Of a stretch of DNA of 64,000 bases, positions 42,711 to 49,860 are shown one piece after another. The stretch is from the NCBI GenBank assembly GCA_964465735.1, contig CAYXKT010000001.1, positions 14,247 through 78,246 of the forward strand. Direction: 5' to 3'. Numbering within the stretch: position 1 is the stretch's first letter; the number at the start of each line of letters is the position of its first letter. This DNA comes from Erginobacter sp964465735 (GTDB lineage Bacteria > Auribacterota > Erginobacteria > Erginobacterales > Erginobacteraceae). A model generated the notes under the pieces. The model was not told where the DNA came from, searched no databases, and saw nothing but the letters and a program-made list of their open reading frames with translations. A program made the translations under genes and the position numbers.

Positions 42711-43304
42711 TCACCGGTCAGAAGACGATGATTGAGTAGAATTGATTTCACCAATGGTTTTTGAGATTGATAAATGCGGATAAATTCTTTTTCGGTTTTG
42801 ATATGGGGGCGAAATACTTATCCTGAATTTCCGCATAAGGATCTGATCGATCTTATCCAGTGATTTTTCAGCGAGTGTCTTTCCTTCTAGATTATGGGTA
42901 ACTACCAAGAGGTCGAGGTCACTTTGGGATGTTTCCTCTCGCCGGGCGAAGCTGCCGAAGAGCGCCAGGGAAACGATTTTTTCTTCTGGCCCGGCCAAGC
43001 CCGCGACGATGGTGGAGATAACGTCTTCGGTTATGCTTTTCTCCTGCTCGAAGAGAGGAGCCAACAGTTTTCGGACCAGGGGGCTATCCTCAGCAATTCC
43101 GTAGAGGTGAGTTTTTCCCGCGGTTCGCAGATTGACTACCCCCTCGTCGCGCAGTTCCCTGAGTGAGCTCGATACTACCGAGGGACTCATACCGATCTCC
43201 CGGGCGATCGCCCGGCCGGTATGCTCGCCGTTCCGCAGGCGCAGGAACCTGAGGATCTTCAGTTTCGAACCCTGTCCGATGATCCTGTCGAGTTGCTGCT
43301 GCAT
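42711..43304 (-). CDS. HTH-MNT nucleotidyltransferase (antitoxin-type), frameshifted C-terminus
   Basis: Residues 1-75 form a winged helix (ILRFLRLRNGEHTGRAIARE, MSPSVVSSSLRELRDEGVV). Residues 110-160 are the minimal nucleotidyltransferase with SLALFGSFARREETSQSDLD. In MNT-HEPN systems this enzyme adenylylates the HEPN toxin. Near 42815 a run of five C shifts the frame; with four C the protein would read IKTEKEFIRIYQSQKPLVKS and extend to the MITE. A palindrome lies upstream as a possible operator. Confidence 0.85.
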   Translation of the reverse strand: MQQQLDRIIGQGSKLKILRFLRLRNGEHTGRAIAREIGMSPSVVSSSLRELRDEGVVNLRTAGKTHLYGIAEDSPLVRKLLAPLFEQEKSITEDVISTIVAGLAGPEEKIVSLALFGSFARREETSQSDLDLLVVTHNLEGKTLAEKSLDKIDQILMRKFRISISPPYQNRKRIYPHLSISKTIGEINSTQSSSSDR

Positions 43305-43323
43305 TTATTGACATCTGGATATG

Positions 43324-43341
43324 TGTTCGATTTATCGAACA
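43324..43341. promoter_or_regulatory. Palindromic operator candidate of the MNT-HEPN operon
   Basis: TGTTCGATTTATCGAACA is a perfect 8-bp inverted repeat around TT, located 20 bp upstream of the start codon of the HTH-MNT gene. The encoded winged helix is a natural ligand; autoregulation is inference. Confidence 0.6.
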
Positions 43342-43383
43342 ATGTAGATGTACTCATCCTGTAAGTCAACAGGAACCAGTGAT

Positions 43384-43754
43384 TTAGGGGGGAGACGAGA
43401 GGGTTTCCCGGATGGCGAGGCGGATGGCCTGGTCGGAGGTGTGGTGAGGTTGCCGGCCGAGGGACTTGATCCGGGTCAGGTTGTAACGGTAGCGGGGGAC
43501 GTCTCCCTTCCAGCCGCCGGTTCCGCCGGTGAAGTGGAAGGGGATGCCCTCCAACCCCATCTCCTCGACTGCGATTTCGGCGATCCGGCGGACAGTGGTC
43601 CGGGTCTCGGGGCCGATTCCAGGTGCTCCAGTTCTCTCAGGCTGAGGTCATCAACGGCGGTGATCCGAACCCCTTCGGCCAGGAGCCGGTCGCAGAGGCG
43701 GGAGCCGATAAACCCGGTGCCCCCGGTGACCAGGATGTGCGGTTCCTTATTCAT
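43384..43754 (-). pseudogene. NAD-dependent sugar epimerase with internal deletion
   Basis: From ATG 43754 the protein starts MNKEPHILVTGGTGFIGSRL, CDRLLAEGVRITAVDDLSLR, the NAD-binding end of extended SDR epimerases. Near 43610 it switches frame to what should be the C-terminus: GIPFHFTGGTGGWKGDVPRY, then LGRQPHHTSDQAIRLAIRET. Roughly two hundred residues with the catalytic YxxxK are missing. Confidence 0.85.
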
Positions 43755-43866
43755 ACCCGGGCGCTGGATAACAAAATTTCCCGGGGAGACCAATCGGATT
43801 TTGCGGGCCGGGGTTTGTATGGCGAGGGGATGGGTAGAGGAGGGATGAGGGCAGGATATCGGAGTT

Positions 43867-43923
43867 CTACCCACTTGAGGCAATCAATTTGTCCGATGCT
43901 TCTGGATGATATTCGAGAATCAG
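43867..43923 (-). pseudogene. N-terminal stub of a RelE/ParE-type toxin
   Basis: Just after the antitoxin stop the minus strand encodes LILEYHPEASDKLIASSG and stops. The motif YHPEAxxE/DL is the usual first helix of RelE/ParE toxins. Only about 18 residues remain and no standard start codon is seen. Confidence 0.5.
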
Positions 43924-44149
43924 CCCGATAGGCTCTTCCGGGTCCGTCGCATTACTTCGTCCGCCGGCAGGCATTTGATCTTCCCCGCTTCGATTTCGTG
44001 CCATCTCCGGTCCGCTGGTTCCATCCAGGCTTTCTCGGTTCGGCGTTTTCAAAATGCTTCATACTGTCCCAGACGCGTTGCGCGAGTATCACCCGTTCGT
44101 CAACGGCCAGACTGAGAGCTTCGTTTCTCAGTTCGTCCAGGGTGCTCAT
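43920..44149 (-). pseudogene. Addiction-module component (antitoxin), frameshifted
   Basis: MSTLDELRNEALSLAVDERV and ILAQRVWDSMKHFENAE lie in one frame. After about 44040 the match moves to another: TEKAWMEPADRRWHEIEAGK, IKCLPADEVMRRTRKSLSG. The two halves together give the complete small antitoxin family that also occurs at 31440. The toxin behind it is only a stub. Confidence 0.75.
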
Positions 44150-44156
44150 CAGCTGA

Positions 44157-44345
44157 TTATTCCTCCAAGTTTATCTTCCGCCGGATAAACTCTCGGTCAA
44201 GAATTGCCCAGATTAGTTCAGCCCGCTCAGACAATACCGCAATGGAAAAGTCATAAACAGAAAAGACAGAAACAGCATTGGGATCCGGATAGATTGTGTG
44301 GTTTTGCCTTGTGCTGGGGGAGATTGTTGTGCTTAACTCAAACAT
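44157..44345 (-). CDS. Small hypothetical protein
   Basis: The frame from ATG 44345 encodes MFELSTTISPSTRQNHTIYP, then VFSVYDFSIAVLSERAELIW and REFIRRKINLEE, about 62 residues. It stops 8 bp before the broken antitoxin gene on the same strand, which is the only support. No family recognised; may be a remnant. Confidence 0.3.
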   Translation of the reverse strand: MFELSTTISPSTRQNHTIYPDPNAVSVFSVYDFSIAVLSERAELIWAILDREFIRRKINLEE

Positions 44346-44419
44346 AATAAGATAATTCGATCTGCAATAAGAGGCAGCCGCGCATTGTCCATCCGCCACT
44401 AAAAGGACCTTATACCATT

Positions 44420-44716
44420 ATGAAGGTGCGATGGATAATATGGAAGGATATCTTCCTATAAAAGATCCAGAGAAAGCATTCAGTTACACCGGAGGAGGTT
44501 GAGCAGGTTTTGTCCCGGAATTCTATCTTCCGCAAGGCGGAAAAGGGTAAGATCCCCGGCGATGATCTCTATGTAGCCTATGGCCGATCCGAAGCTGGAA
44601 GGTAATTGGTAGTTATGTTCATCATCAAACAGCCGGACGGGGCATTACCGATATCGGCAAGAAATATGACGAAGGCAGAGAGAAGATATTATGAAAAAGG
44701 ATCGAAAGCCGGTTGA
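44420..44716 (+). pseudogene. BrnT-like toxin with two in-frame TAA codons
   Basis: The single frame from ATG 44420 reads MKVRWIIWKDIFL, TAA, KIQRKHSVTPEEVEQVLSRN, KAEKGKIPGDDLYVAYGRSE, AGR, TAA, LVVMFIIKQPDGALPISARN, MTKAERRYYEKGSKAG. This is a complete BrnT/DUF4258-like RNase toxin interrupted twice without any frameshift; the second stop replaces a residue usually Tyr. Its 3' end overlaps an intact antitoxin gene. The toxin is inactivated by point mutation. Confidence 0.8.
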
Positions 44717-44963
44717 CCGGATTCCTGAGGAATTTACTTCCTGTGAGGAAGCCGGGGGGTTTGGGGATACTCACGATACAATGGATTATCCCGAAGCTTT
44801 CTCAGATGCGGATATCGACATCCATCTGCGGGGGCGGAAGTTCGAAATAGATATCGAAGAGGATGTGATGGAGATTCCGCGCCGCGAAGCAGTAAAGCGG
44901 CATCTCCAACCCGGTCTCCTGGCCAGCCGCCTGCTCAGAAAGGAACTTTCCTCAGCCAACTGA
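44691..44963 (+). CDS. Antitoxin paired with the BrnT-like toxin
   Basis: A 90-residue acidic protein: KPVDRIPEEFTSCEEAGGFG, TMDYPEAFSDADIDIHLRGR, then a short helical tail. The PEEF-S-EEAxxFWDTHD-like opening is typical of CopG-like antitoxins that follow BrnT/DUF4258-type toxins. It starts inside the toxin 3' end and is intact. Confidence 0.78.
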   Translation: MKKDRKPVDRIPEEFTSCEEAGGFGDTHDTMDYPEAFSDADIDIHLRGRKFEIDIEEDVMEIPRREAVKRHLQPGLLASRLLRKELSSAN

Positions 44964-45136
44964 CCGGAGATGGCCCTGCCGGAACGTTTTATTTGCCGGT
45001 TCTTCCATTTCCCTGTGGGATATCCCACCTCTACTTTGCCGGACTGCTCATCTTAAAACTTCTTTCCGATCAAGTGTGGTGTGGGGAAGAGGATAGACTG
45101 GAGGAAGAAGTTTGGTAACACTTTAGCTGTTTAAAA

Positions 45137-45369
45137 ATATGATGTGGCACCCCTTCAGGGTGCCATCGGATATTTGGATTGCCCGATAAAACCCGGGGCG
45201 GTGCCCCGGGCTATAATGTGGGACGCCTTTCACGTCCCTTCATTGACCCCGAAGGGGTAATACATCGTAGCCCGGCGAGCATCGCCGGGATCCTCCGGGA
45301 TCAAAAATTAATCCCGCACTCCAAAGGAGTGCTACATCAAGTCTGTATTTGCAAAGGCTAAAGTGTTAC
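45137..45369. repeat. Array of short hairpins, copy 2, ending in the 17-bp motif
   Basis: Contains in order TGGCACcccttcaGGGTGCCA, CCCGGGGCGGTGCCCCGGG, GACGCCTTTCACGTC, CCCCGAAGGGGTAATACAT, CCCGGCGAGCATCGCCGGG, CACTCCAAAGGAGTG and finally AAAGGCTAAAGTGTTAC. It matches the right part of the array at 23640-24005 in order and spacing. No gene is seen between 44964 and 45416. Confidence 0.78.
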
Positions 45370-45416
45370 GAAGTTTGATATTAAATTTCGCCTGATCCAA
45401 TCAAGGGAGTAAAGCA

Positions 45417-45677
45417 ATGCAAAAACACTATCTTGGATGGGCTTTGGGCTTTATGGCTGTCTGGGTTCTGGCGGCGCCGGCACGGGCGTTGGCTTATCTT
45501 GACCCGGGGACGGGGAGTTATCTCTTCCAGATCCTGATCGCCGCGCTGGCGGGGGGGATCTTCGCCATTAAGCTCTTCTGGGGGAGGATCTCGGCATTCT
45601 TTTCTGGGGTGTTCGGGAAGGGCAAGACTACAGAGATCGAGGTTAGAGATGATGCCGGTTCTGGGAAGCCGGAATAA
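45417..45677 (+). CDS. Small membrane protein with YLDPGTGS motif
   Basis: An 86-residue protein with an N-terminal hydrophobic segment (signal or anchor, residues 8-25), then AYLDPGTGSYLFQILIAALA and a second membrane span. The YLDPGTGS motif is a recurrent feature of small proteins near glycan-modifying methyltransferases and sulfatase-fold proteins; the function is unknown. It overlaps the next gene by 29 bp. Confidence 0.75.
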   Translation: MQKHYLGWALGFMAVWVLAAPARALAYLDPGTGSYLFQILIAALAGGIFAIKLFWGRISAFFSGVFGKGKTTEIEVRDDAGSGKPE

Positions 45678-47079
45678 GCTCAGTTCCTCCTTCCGGGACC
45701 CTTCGGGGTTTCTTTTTCTCCGGGAGGGCGAACTCTTCCGACAGGTCAATCAATCCTACCGGGAAGATTACGATCTGTTGATCTCTTCCGGGCTCTATGA
45801 GGCTTTAGTCGCGGAGGGACTTTTGGTTCCCCACCGGGAGGTTGATCTCCCCCCGGAAGACCCCGGGCCGGCGTACAAGGTGATCAAGCCGGAGCCGGTC
45901 CCCTTCATCTCCTATCCCTACGAGTGGTCGTTTAGCCAGCTGAAAGCCGCCGCCTTAGCTACGCTGGCGATACAGACGAAGGCGCTCCAGTTCGGGATGA
46001 TCCTCAAGGATGCCTCGGCCTATAATGTCCAGTTGATTGGTAGCCGGCCGGTTTTCATCGACACCCTCTCCTTTGAGCGTTACCGGGAGGGGGAACCCTG
46101 GGTTGCCTACCGCCAGTTCTGCCAGCATTTCCTCGCGCCTCTGGCTTTGATGAGCCGCTGTGACATTCGCTTAGGCGGGCTGCTTCGGCTCCACATTGAC
46201 GGGGTCCCCCTGGACTTGGCATCCTCGCTGTTGCCCTGGAGGACTCGCTTCTCCTTCTCGTTGCTCTCCCATATCCATCTCCACGCCCGGAGCCAGGCCC
46301 GCCACGCGGATGACGCGGGGGTGGGGAAGGCCGATTCCGGGGTGAGGAAGAGAAAGGTGAGCAAGCTGGCTTTCCGGGGGATCATCGACAGTCTGGAGAC
46401 GGCGGTGAAGAAACTCTCCTGGAAGGCGGGGGGGACGGAATGGGGGGATTATTACGGGGCGACCAATTACTCGGAGCGGGCCCAGGAAGATAAGAAGAGA
46501 CGGGTGGCGGAGTATCTCTCCCGGATCTATCCGAAGCTGGTCTGGGACCTGGGGGCGAATACCGGGCTCTACAGCCGGCTATCCGCCGAACGGGGAGCCT
46601 ACACCGTTGCTTCCGATGTCGATCCGGCGGCGGTGGAGAAGAACTACCTGAAGGCCCGGGCGGAGAGGTCGGAGAAGATCCTTCCGCTCTTGATTGATCT
46701 GACCAACCCCAGTCCGGGGATCGGTTGGGAGCACCGGGAGCGGATGGCTTTGCTTGAGCGTGGCCCGGCTGATGTGGTTCTTGCCCTGGCACTGGTTCAC
46801 CATCTGGCGATATCCAATAACCTGCCTTTTTATAAGATCGCGGAGTTTTTTCGGCGGGCGGGTCGGGATTTGATTGTTGAGTTTATTCCCAAGGAGGATT
46901 CTCAGGTTCGGAGGTTGTTGGCTTCTCGGGAGGATATTTTTTCGGGTTATAATCGGGAGAGTTTTGAGGAGGTTTTTTCGGCTTACTTTCGGATTGAGGA
47001 TAGCGCGGCGATTGCGGATTCTGAGCGGACGATTTATTTGATGCGGGGGGTGGGGGTACCGGTAAGTGGTGAGCGGTGA
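45649..47079 (+). CDS. SAM-dependent methyltransferase with long N-terminal domain
   Basis: A 476-residue protein. The first about 270 residues contain RDPSGFLFLREGELFRQVNQ, LKDASAYNVQLIGSRPVFID and DTLSFERYREGEPWVAYRQF, resembling a pseudo-kinase-like domain. The second half has a class I SAM fold: LVWDLGANTGLYSRLSAERG, TVASDVDPAAVEKNY and VVLALALVHHLAISNNLPFY. It is coupled to the YLDPGTGS protein. Substrate unknown, probably a glycan or a protein of the envelope. Confidence 0.82.
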   Translation: MMPVLGSRNKLSSSFRDPSGFLFLREGELFRQVNQSYREDYDLLISSGLYEALVAEGLLVPHREVDLPPEDPGPAYKVIKPEPVPFISYPYEWSFSQLKAAALATLAIQTKALQFGMILKDASAYNVQLIGSRPVFIDTLSFERYREGEPWVAYRQFCQHFLAPLALMSRCDIRLGGLLRLHIDGVPLDLASSLLPWRTRFSFSLLSHIHLHARSQARHADDAGVGKADSGVRKRKVSKLAFRGIIDSLETAVKKLSWKAGGTEWGDYYGATNYSERAQEDKKRRVAEYLSRIYPKLVWDLGANTGLYSRLSAERGAYTVASDVDPAAVEKNYLKARAERSEKILPLLIDLTNPSPGIGWEHRERMALLERGPADVVLALALVHHLAISNNLPFYKIAEFFRRAGRDLIVEFIPKEDSQVRRLLASREDIFSGYNRESFEEVFSAYFRIEDSAAIADSERTIYLMRGVGVPVSGER

Positions 47080-47090
47080 TCGGTAAGGAC

Positions 47091-47213
47091 CCCTTACCCC
47101 TAACCCCTCTCCCCTGAGGTAGGGGAGAGAGGGATCAAGGGCAGGGATTAGGGGTTGGAGTTGCGGTTGGGAACCCTCTCCTTTTTTGGGAGAGGGCAGG
47201 GTGAGGGGTAAAT
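47091..47213. repeat. CCCTCACCC-type intergenic repeat, copy 1
   Basis: CCCCTTACCCCTAACCCCTC at the left and GGGAGAGGGCAGGGTGAGGG at the right are imperfect inverted copies; an inner TCTCCCCTGAGGTAGGGGAGAGA hairpin is visible in parts. Related copies occur at 61018-61168 and around the assembly gap at 61555-61790. Confidence 0.75.
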
Positions 47214-47308
47214 TAGGGATTCTATCGCGATCTGAATTCTATAGCTATTCCGACTTTGTCCTCTGTAGTTTTAACTAAGGTGGATAGCGATGGTGATGGT
47301 GATTAACT

Positions 47309-48367
47309 ATGAAGATATGTTCTATCGTGGGGGCGAGGCCGCAGTTTGTTAAGGCGGCGGTGGTCAGTCGGGCTTTGCGGAAAGTCGCCCGGGAAGTGCT
47401 GATTCATACCGGGCAGCATTACGACGACGCGATGTCGGCCCGGTTCTTTCGGGAGCTGGAGATCCCTCAGCCGGATTACGATCTGGAGGTAGGTTCCCAC
47501 TCCCACGGGGTCCAGACCGGGTTGATGCTGGAGCGGATCGAGGAGGTACTGGAGAAGGAGACTCCGGAAATGGTCCTGGTTTACGGGGACACCAACTCCA
47601 CTCTGGCCGGAGCGATGGCGGCGGCCAAACTTCAGATTTCGGTCGGCCACGTCGAGGCGGGGTTGCGGAGTTTTAACCGGCGGATGCCGGAAGAGATCAA
47701 CCGGGTCCTGACCGACCACATCTCCACTCTGCTCTTCTGTCCCACCGATACGGCGGTGGTCAACCTCCGGAAGGAAGGGATCACGGAGGGAGTTTTTATG
47801 ACCGGGGACGTGATGTACGACGCCCTGAAGTTTTACCTGGAGAAGGTCGCGGTCGACGAAGTGCTGGAGAACCGCGGCCTGAAGAGAGGCGGCTACCTTT
47901 TGCTTACGGTCCACCGGGCGGAGTCCACCGATGCCCCGGCCCGGCTGACCGCGATCGCCCAGGCTCTCTCCGCTATCAAGGAGAAGATCTTCTTCCCCGC
48001 CCACCCCCGTACGCTCAAGGCGCTGGAAAGAAACGGAATCTCCCTGGGGGAGAATGTGATTAAGGCCGACCCGGTCGGCTACCTGGAGATGCTGTCCCTG
48101 GAGAGCCGGGCGAGGATGATCCTGACCGACTCCGGCGGGGTGCAGAAAGAGGCCTATCTGCTTGGAGTCCCCTGCGTCACCCTCCGCGATGAGACCGAGT
48201 GGGTGGAGACGGTGGAGGTAGGTTGGAATATCCTCACCGGCGCGGATCGGGAGAAGATCGTCGAAACCGTCCGGACCTTCCGGCCGCCGCCCGCCCGCCC
48301 CGACCTCTTTGGCGACGGGGCGGCAGCGTTTAAGATCGCCGGCCTGATCACCAGTAGTACCAGATAG
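47309..48367 (+). CDS. wecB: UDP-N-acetylglucosamine 2-epimerase (non-hydrolysing)
   Basis: A 352-residue enzyme converting UDP-GlcNAc to UDP-ManNAc. Motifs: IVGARPQFVKAAVVSRAL, HTGQHYDDAMSARFF, VYGDTNSTLAGAMAAAKLQ, VGHVEAGLRSFNRRMPEEIN (active-site Asp-Glu region) and LTDSGGVQKEAYLLGVPCVT. Length fits. It supplies ManNAc or ManNAc-derived sugars to the surface glycan. Confidence 0.96.
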   Translation: MKICSIVGARPQFVKAAVVSRALRKVAREVLIHTGQHYDDAMSARFFRELEIPQPDYDLEVGSHSHGVQTGLMLERIEEVLEKETPEMVLVYGDTNSTLAGAMAAAKLQISVGHVEAGLRSFNRRMPEEINRVLTDHISTLLFCPTDTAVVNLRKEGITEGVFMTGDVMYDALKFYLEKVAVDEVLENRGLKRGGYLLLTVHRAESTDAPARLTAIAQALSAIKEKIFFPAHPRTLKALERNGISLGENVIKADPVGYLEMLSLESRARMILTDSGGVQKEAYLLGVPCVTLRDETEWVETVEVGWNILTGADREKIVETVRTFRPPPARPDLFGDGAAAFKIAGLITSSTR

Positions 48368-48800
48368 GCCTTGTTGTTGGAGCAGTTTCCGGATCTGCCA
48401 ACGGAGCAAAGTCTGGCAGGAAGCAAAAGCAGTGCCAGATATGGTCTGAAAAATTACCTGGCTGCCGCCATTATTTTCTGTCGAAATATATTCCTCGGCA
48501 GCATTCCGGGCCAAGTCGGTGATAGAGCACCACTGTATGGTATGTCCAATAATCGTGGACATAGCTGACATTAATGGCGGTAAAACCGCGAAGATCCGGT
48601 AAAAATTGGTCGAGAGGTTTTTGGTTATTCGACTATCCTGGATATTCTTCCGGGGTATAAAAACCCCGGGATAGGCCGGCCAGGCTACTCTTGACCGGCG
48701 ATATTGTTTGAATGGAAAAGGGCTGGTCTAATTTAACCCGGATAATCCCGCAGGTTGTTGTGATAAACTGATTTATTTCATCAGGTACTCAGTTGAAGCA
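48368..48800. other. Intergenic with two hairpins
   Basis: No gene supported. GTCCA/TGGAC around 48546 and CCGGGG-tataaaa-CCCCGG at about 48651-48669 form small stems; the latter could terminate transcription although no U-run follows. Confidence 0.4.
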
Positions 48801-49090
48801 ATGTTTCTCAGCTTGAAATCCAGGTCCTCGCGGTTGTGGCTGGGGATATTTATCGCCGCGTTTATTCTTCGGCTGGGGTATGGCCTTTCGCAGCCGGCGG
48901 AGTTCTGGGATGAGGATGAGGGGGTTTACCTGACGATGGCGGAAAACTTCCGGGCGGGGGAGGGGCTGATCTATACCCCTTACCGGAAGGCGGCCTTCCC
49001 CCCGCTTTATCCTTTGTTTTTGGCGGGGTTCTTGTGGGCGGGGTTTCCGCTCTTTACGGCCGCCCGGGTGGGCCGGGGGAGCGGGTCTCC
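48801..49090 (+). pseudogene. GT39 N-terminal duplicate, truncated
   Basis: About 90 codons (SSRLWLGIFIAAFILRLGYG, FWDEDEGVYLTMAENF, LFLAGFLWAGFPLFTAARV) duplicate the N-terminus of the intact gene at 49861. From about 48865 to 49072 the two are nearly base-identical, while the first 20 codons differ. After GCCCGGGT the match stops and the DNA leads into the DUF2283 gene on the other strand. The frame runs on to 49154 without meaning. Confidence 0.9.
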
Positions 49091-49111
49091 GCTGGCGGGA
49101 AATTCTTTTTT

Positions 49112-49345
49112 CTATAGCGCCTTTGCTTCGGCCAGTTCGAGTACTCTGCCCTGAACCGAATCGAGGACGACGTCCCGCAGGAAACGGCGCGCGTTGAGAA
49201 TTTCTATTCCGATCAACTCACCTCTGGAATTCAGTTCCGCGGTAATATCGAGATTGACCTCGACACTGCCGGCCTCGGGTTCATCGGAAATCGTAAAATG
49301 CAGCACATCGTCTTTCTCAAAATAGGTCATACGGCCTTTATTCAT
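49112..49345 (-). CDS. DUF2283 family protein (antitoxin-like)
   Basis: A 77-residue protein: MTYFEKDDVLHFTISDEPEA, VEVNLDITAELNSRGELIGI and EILNARRFLRD, matching DUF2283, whose members commonly follow DUF4258 proteins as probable antitoxins. Its start overlaps the stop of the DUF4258 gene. The pair sits exactly between the truncated and the intact GT39 copies. Confidence 0.88.
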   Translation of the reverse strand: MNKGRMTYFEKDDVLHFTISDEPEAGSVEVNLDITAELNSRGELIGIEILNARRFLRDVVLDSVQGRVLELAEAKAL

Positions 49346-49616
49346 TTTTGAACCTCCCAGATCTTACTCGGGTATTGATCTGCTGACGACTTGTGATGTG
49401 CACAGTAACGGGGGTCAGAGTATCGCCGATACGTTCATAAAGTGCCAGGATCAGCCCATCTCCGTGCCGGCCGATTGCCACCACTCGACCGGTGCCGGTA
49501 TCCACATATCGTTCAGCGGAGTATCGGACAATGTTTTCTACCGTCGCCAGGTCAAAACCCCGCAGGTGGAGGCGATAGCGCATATAGTCGCTCCAGATAA
49601 TCCTGGCTCCTTCCAT
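49338..49616 (-). CDS. DUF4258 family protein (toxin-like)
   Basis: A 92-residue protein from ATG 49616: MEGARIIWSDYMRYRLHLRG, then IVRYSAERYVDTGTGRVVAI and VTVHITSRQQINTRVRSGRF, the strand-rich BrnT/RelE-related fold of DUF4258. It is co-transcribed with DUF2283 through an 8-bp overlap, a standard toxin-antitoxin arrangement. Toxicity is inference from the family. Confidence 0.8.
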   Translation of the reverse strand: MEGARIIWSDYMRYRLHLRGFDLATVENIVRYSAERYVDTGTGRVVAIGRHGDGLILALYERIGDTLTPVTVHITSRQQINTRVRSGRFKNE

Positions 49617-49860
49617 TAGATCTCCTTTGCGAGGCGCATCATCAGCGCCACCGATATATCCGGCGCGATGACCTTGTTTCCCCATTCATTAATTAAAACA
49701 TACCTCTTGAACTTCAGCAACGCTTTCCTGCTTTGTTCTTGCTGCTTTTGTGGGATTTGTTGACCGACGTAACAACAAGAGAGAATTATGGACATAATCG
49801 ACAATAAAGGCATTCTATAGCCAGAACTTTTCAAATTATTGCCTTGTGCAATCAATCGAG

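Noticed and set aside
44420..44716. Stop-codon reassignment or recoding of TAA in the BrnT-like gene
   Set aside because: Intact genes throughout the window end in TAA without extended conserved translation, so nonsense mutation is the simpler reading.
48371..48568. A 65-codon frame after wecB
   Set aside because: No motif and it spans a hairpin; considered non-coding.
47303..48571. A 422-codon open frame antisense to wecB
   Set aside because: It is the shadow of a GC-rich coding sequence; the plus strand encodes a full, motif-complete UDP-GlcNAc 2-epimerase, and the antisense protein shows no domain features.
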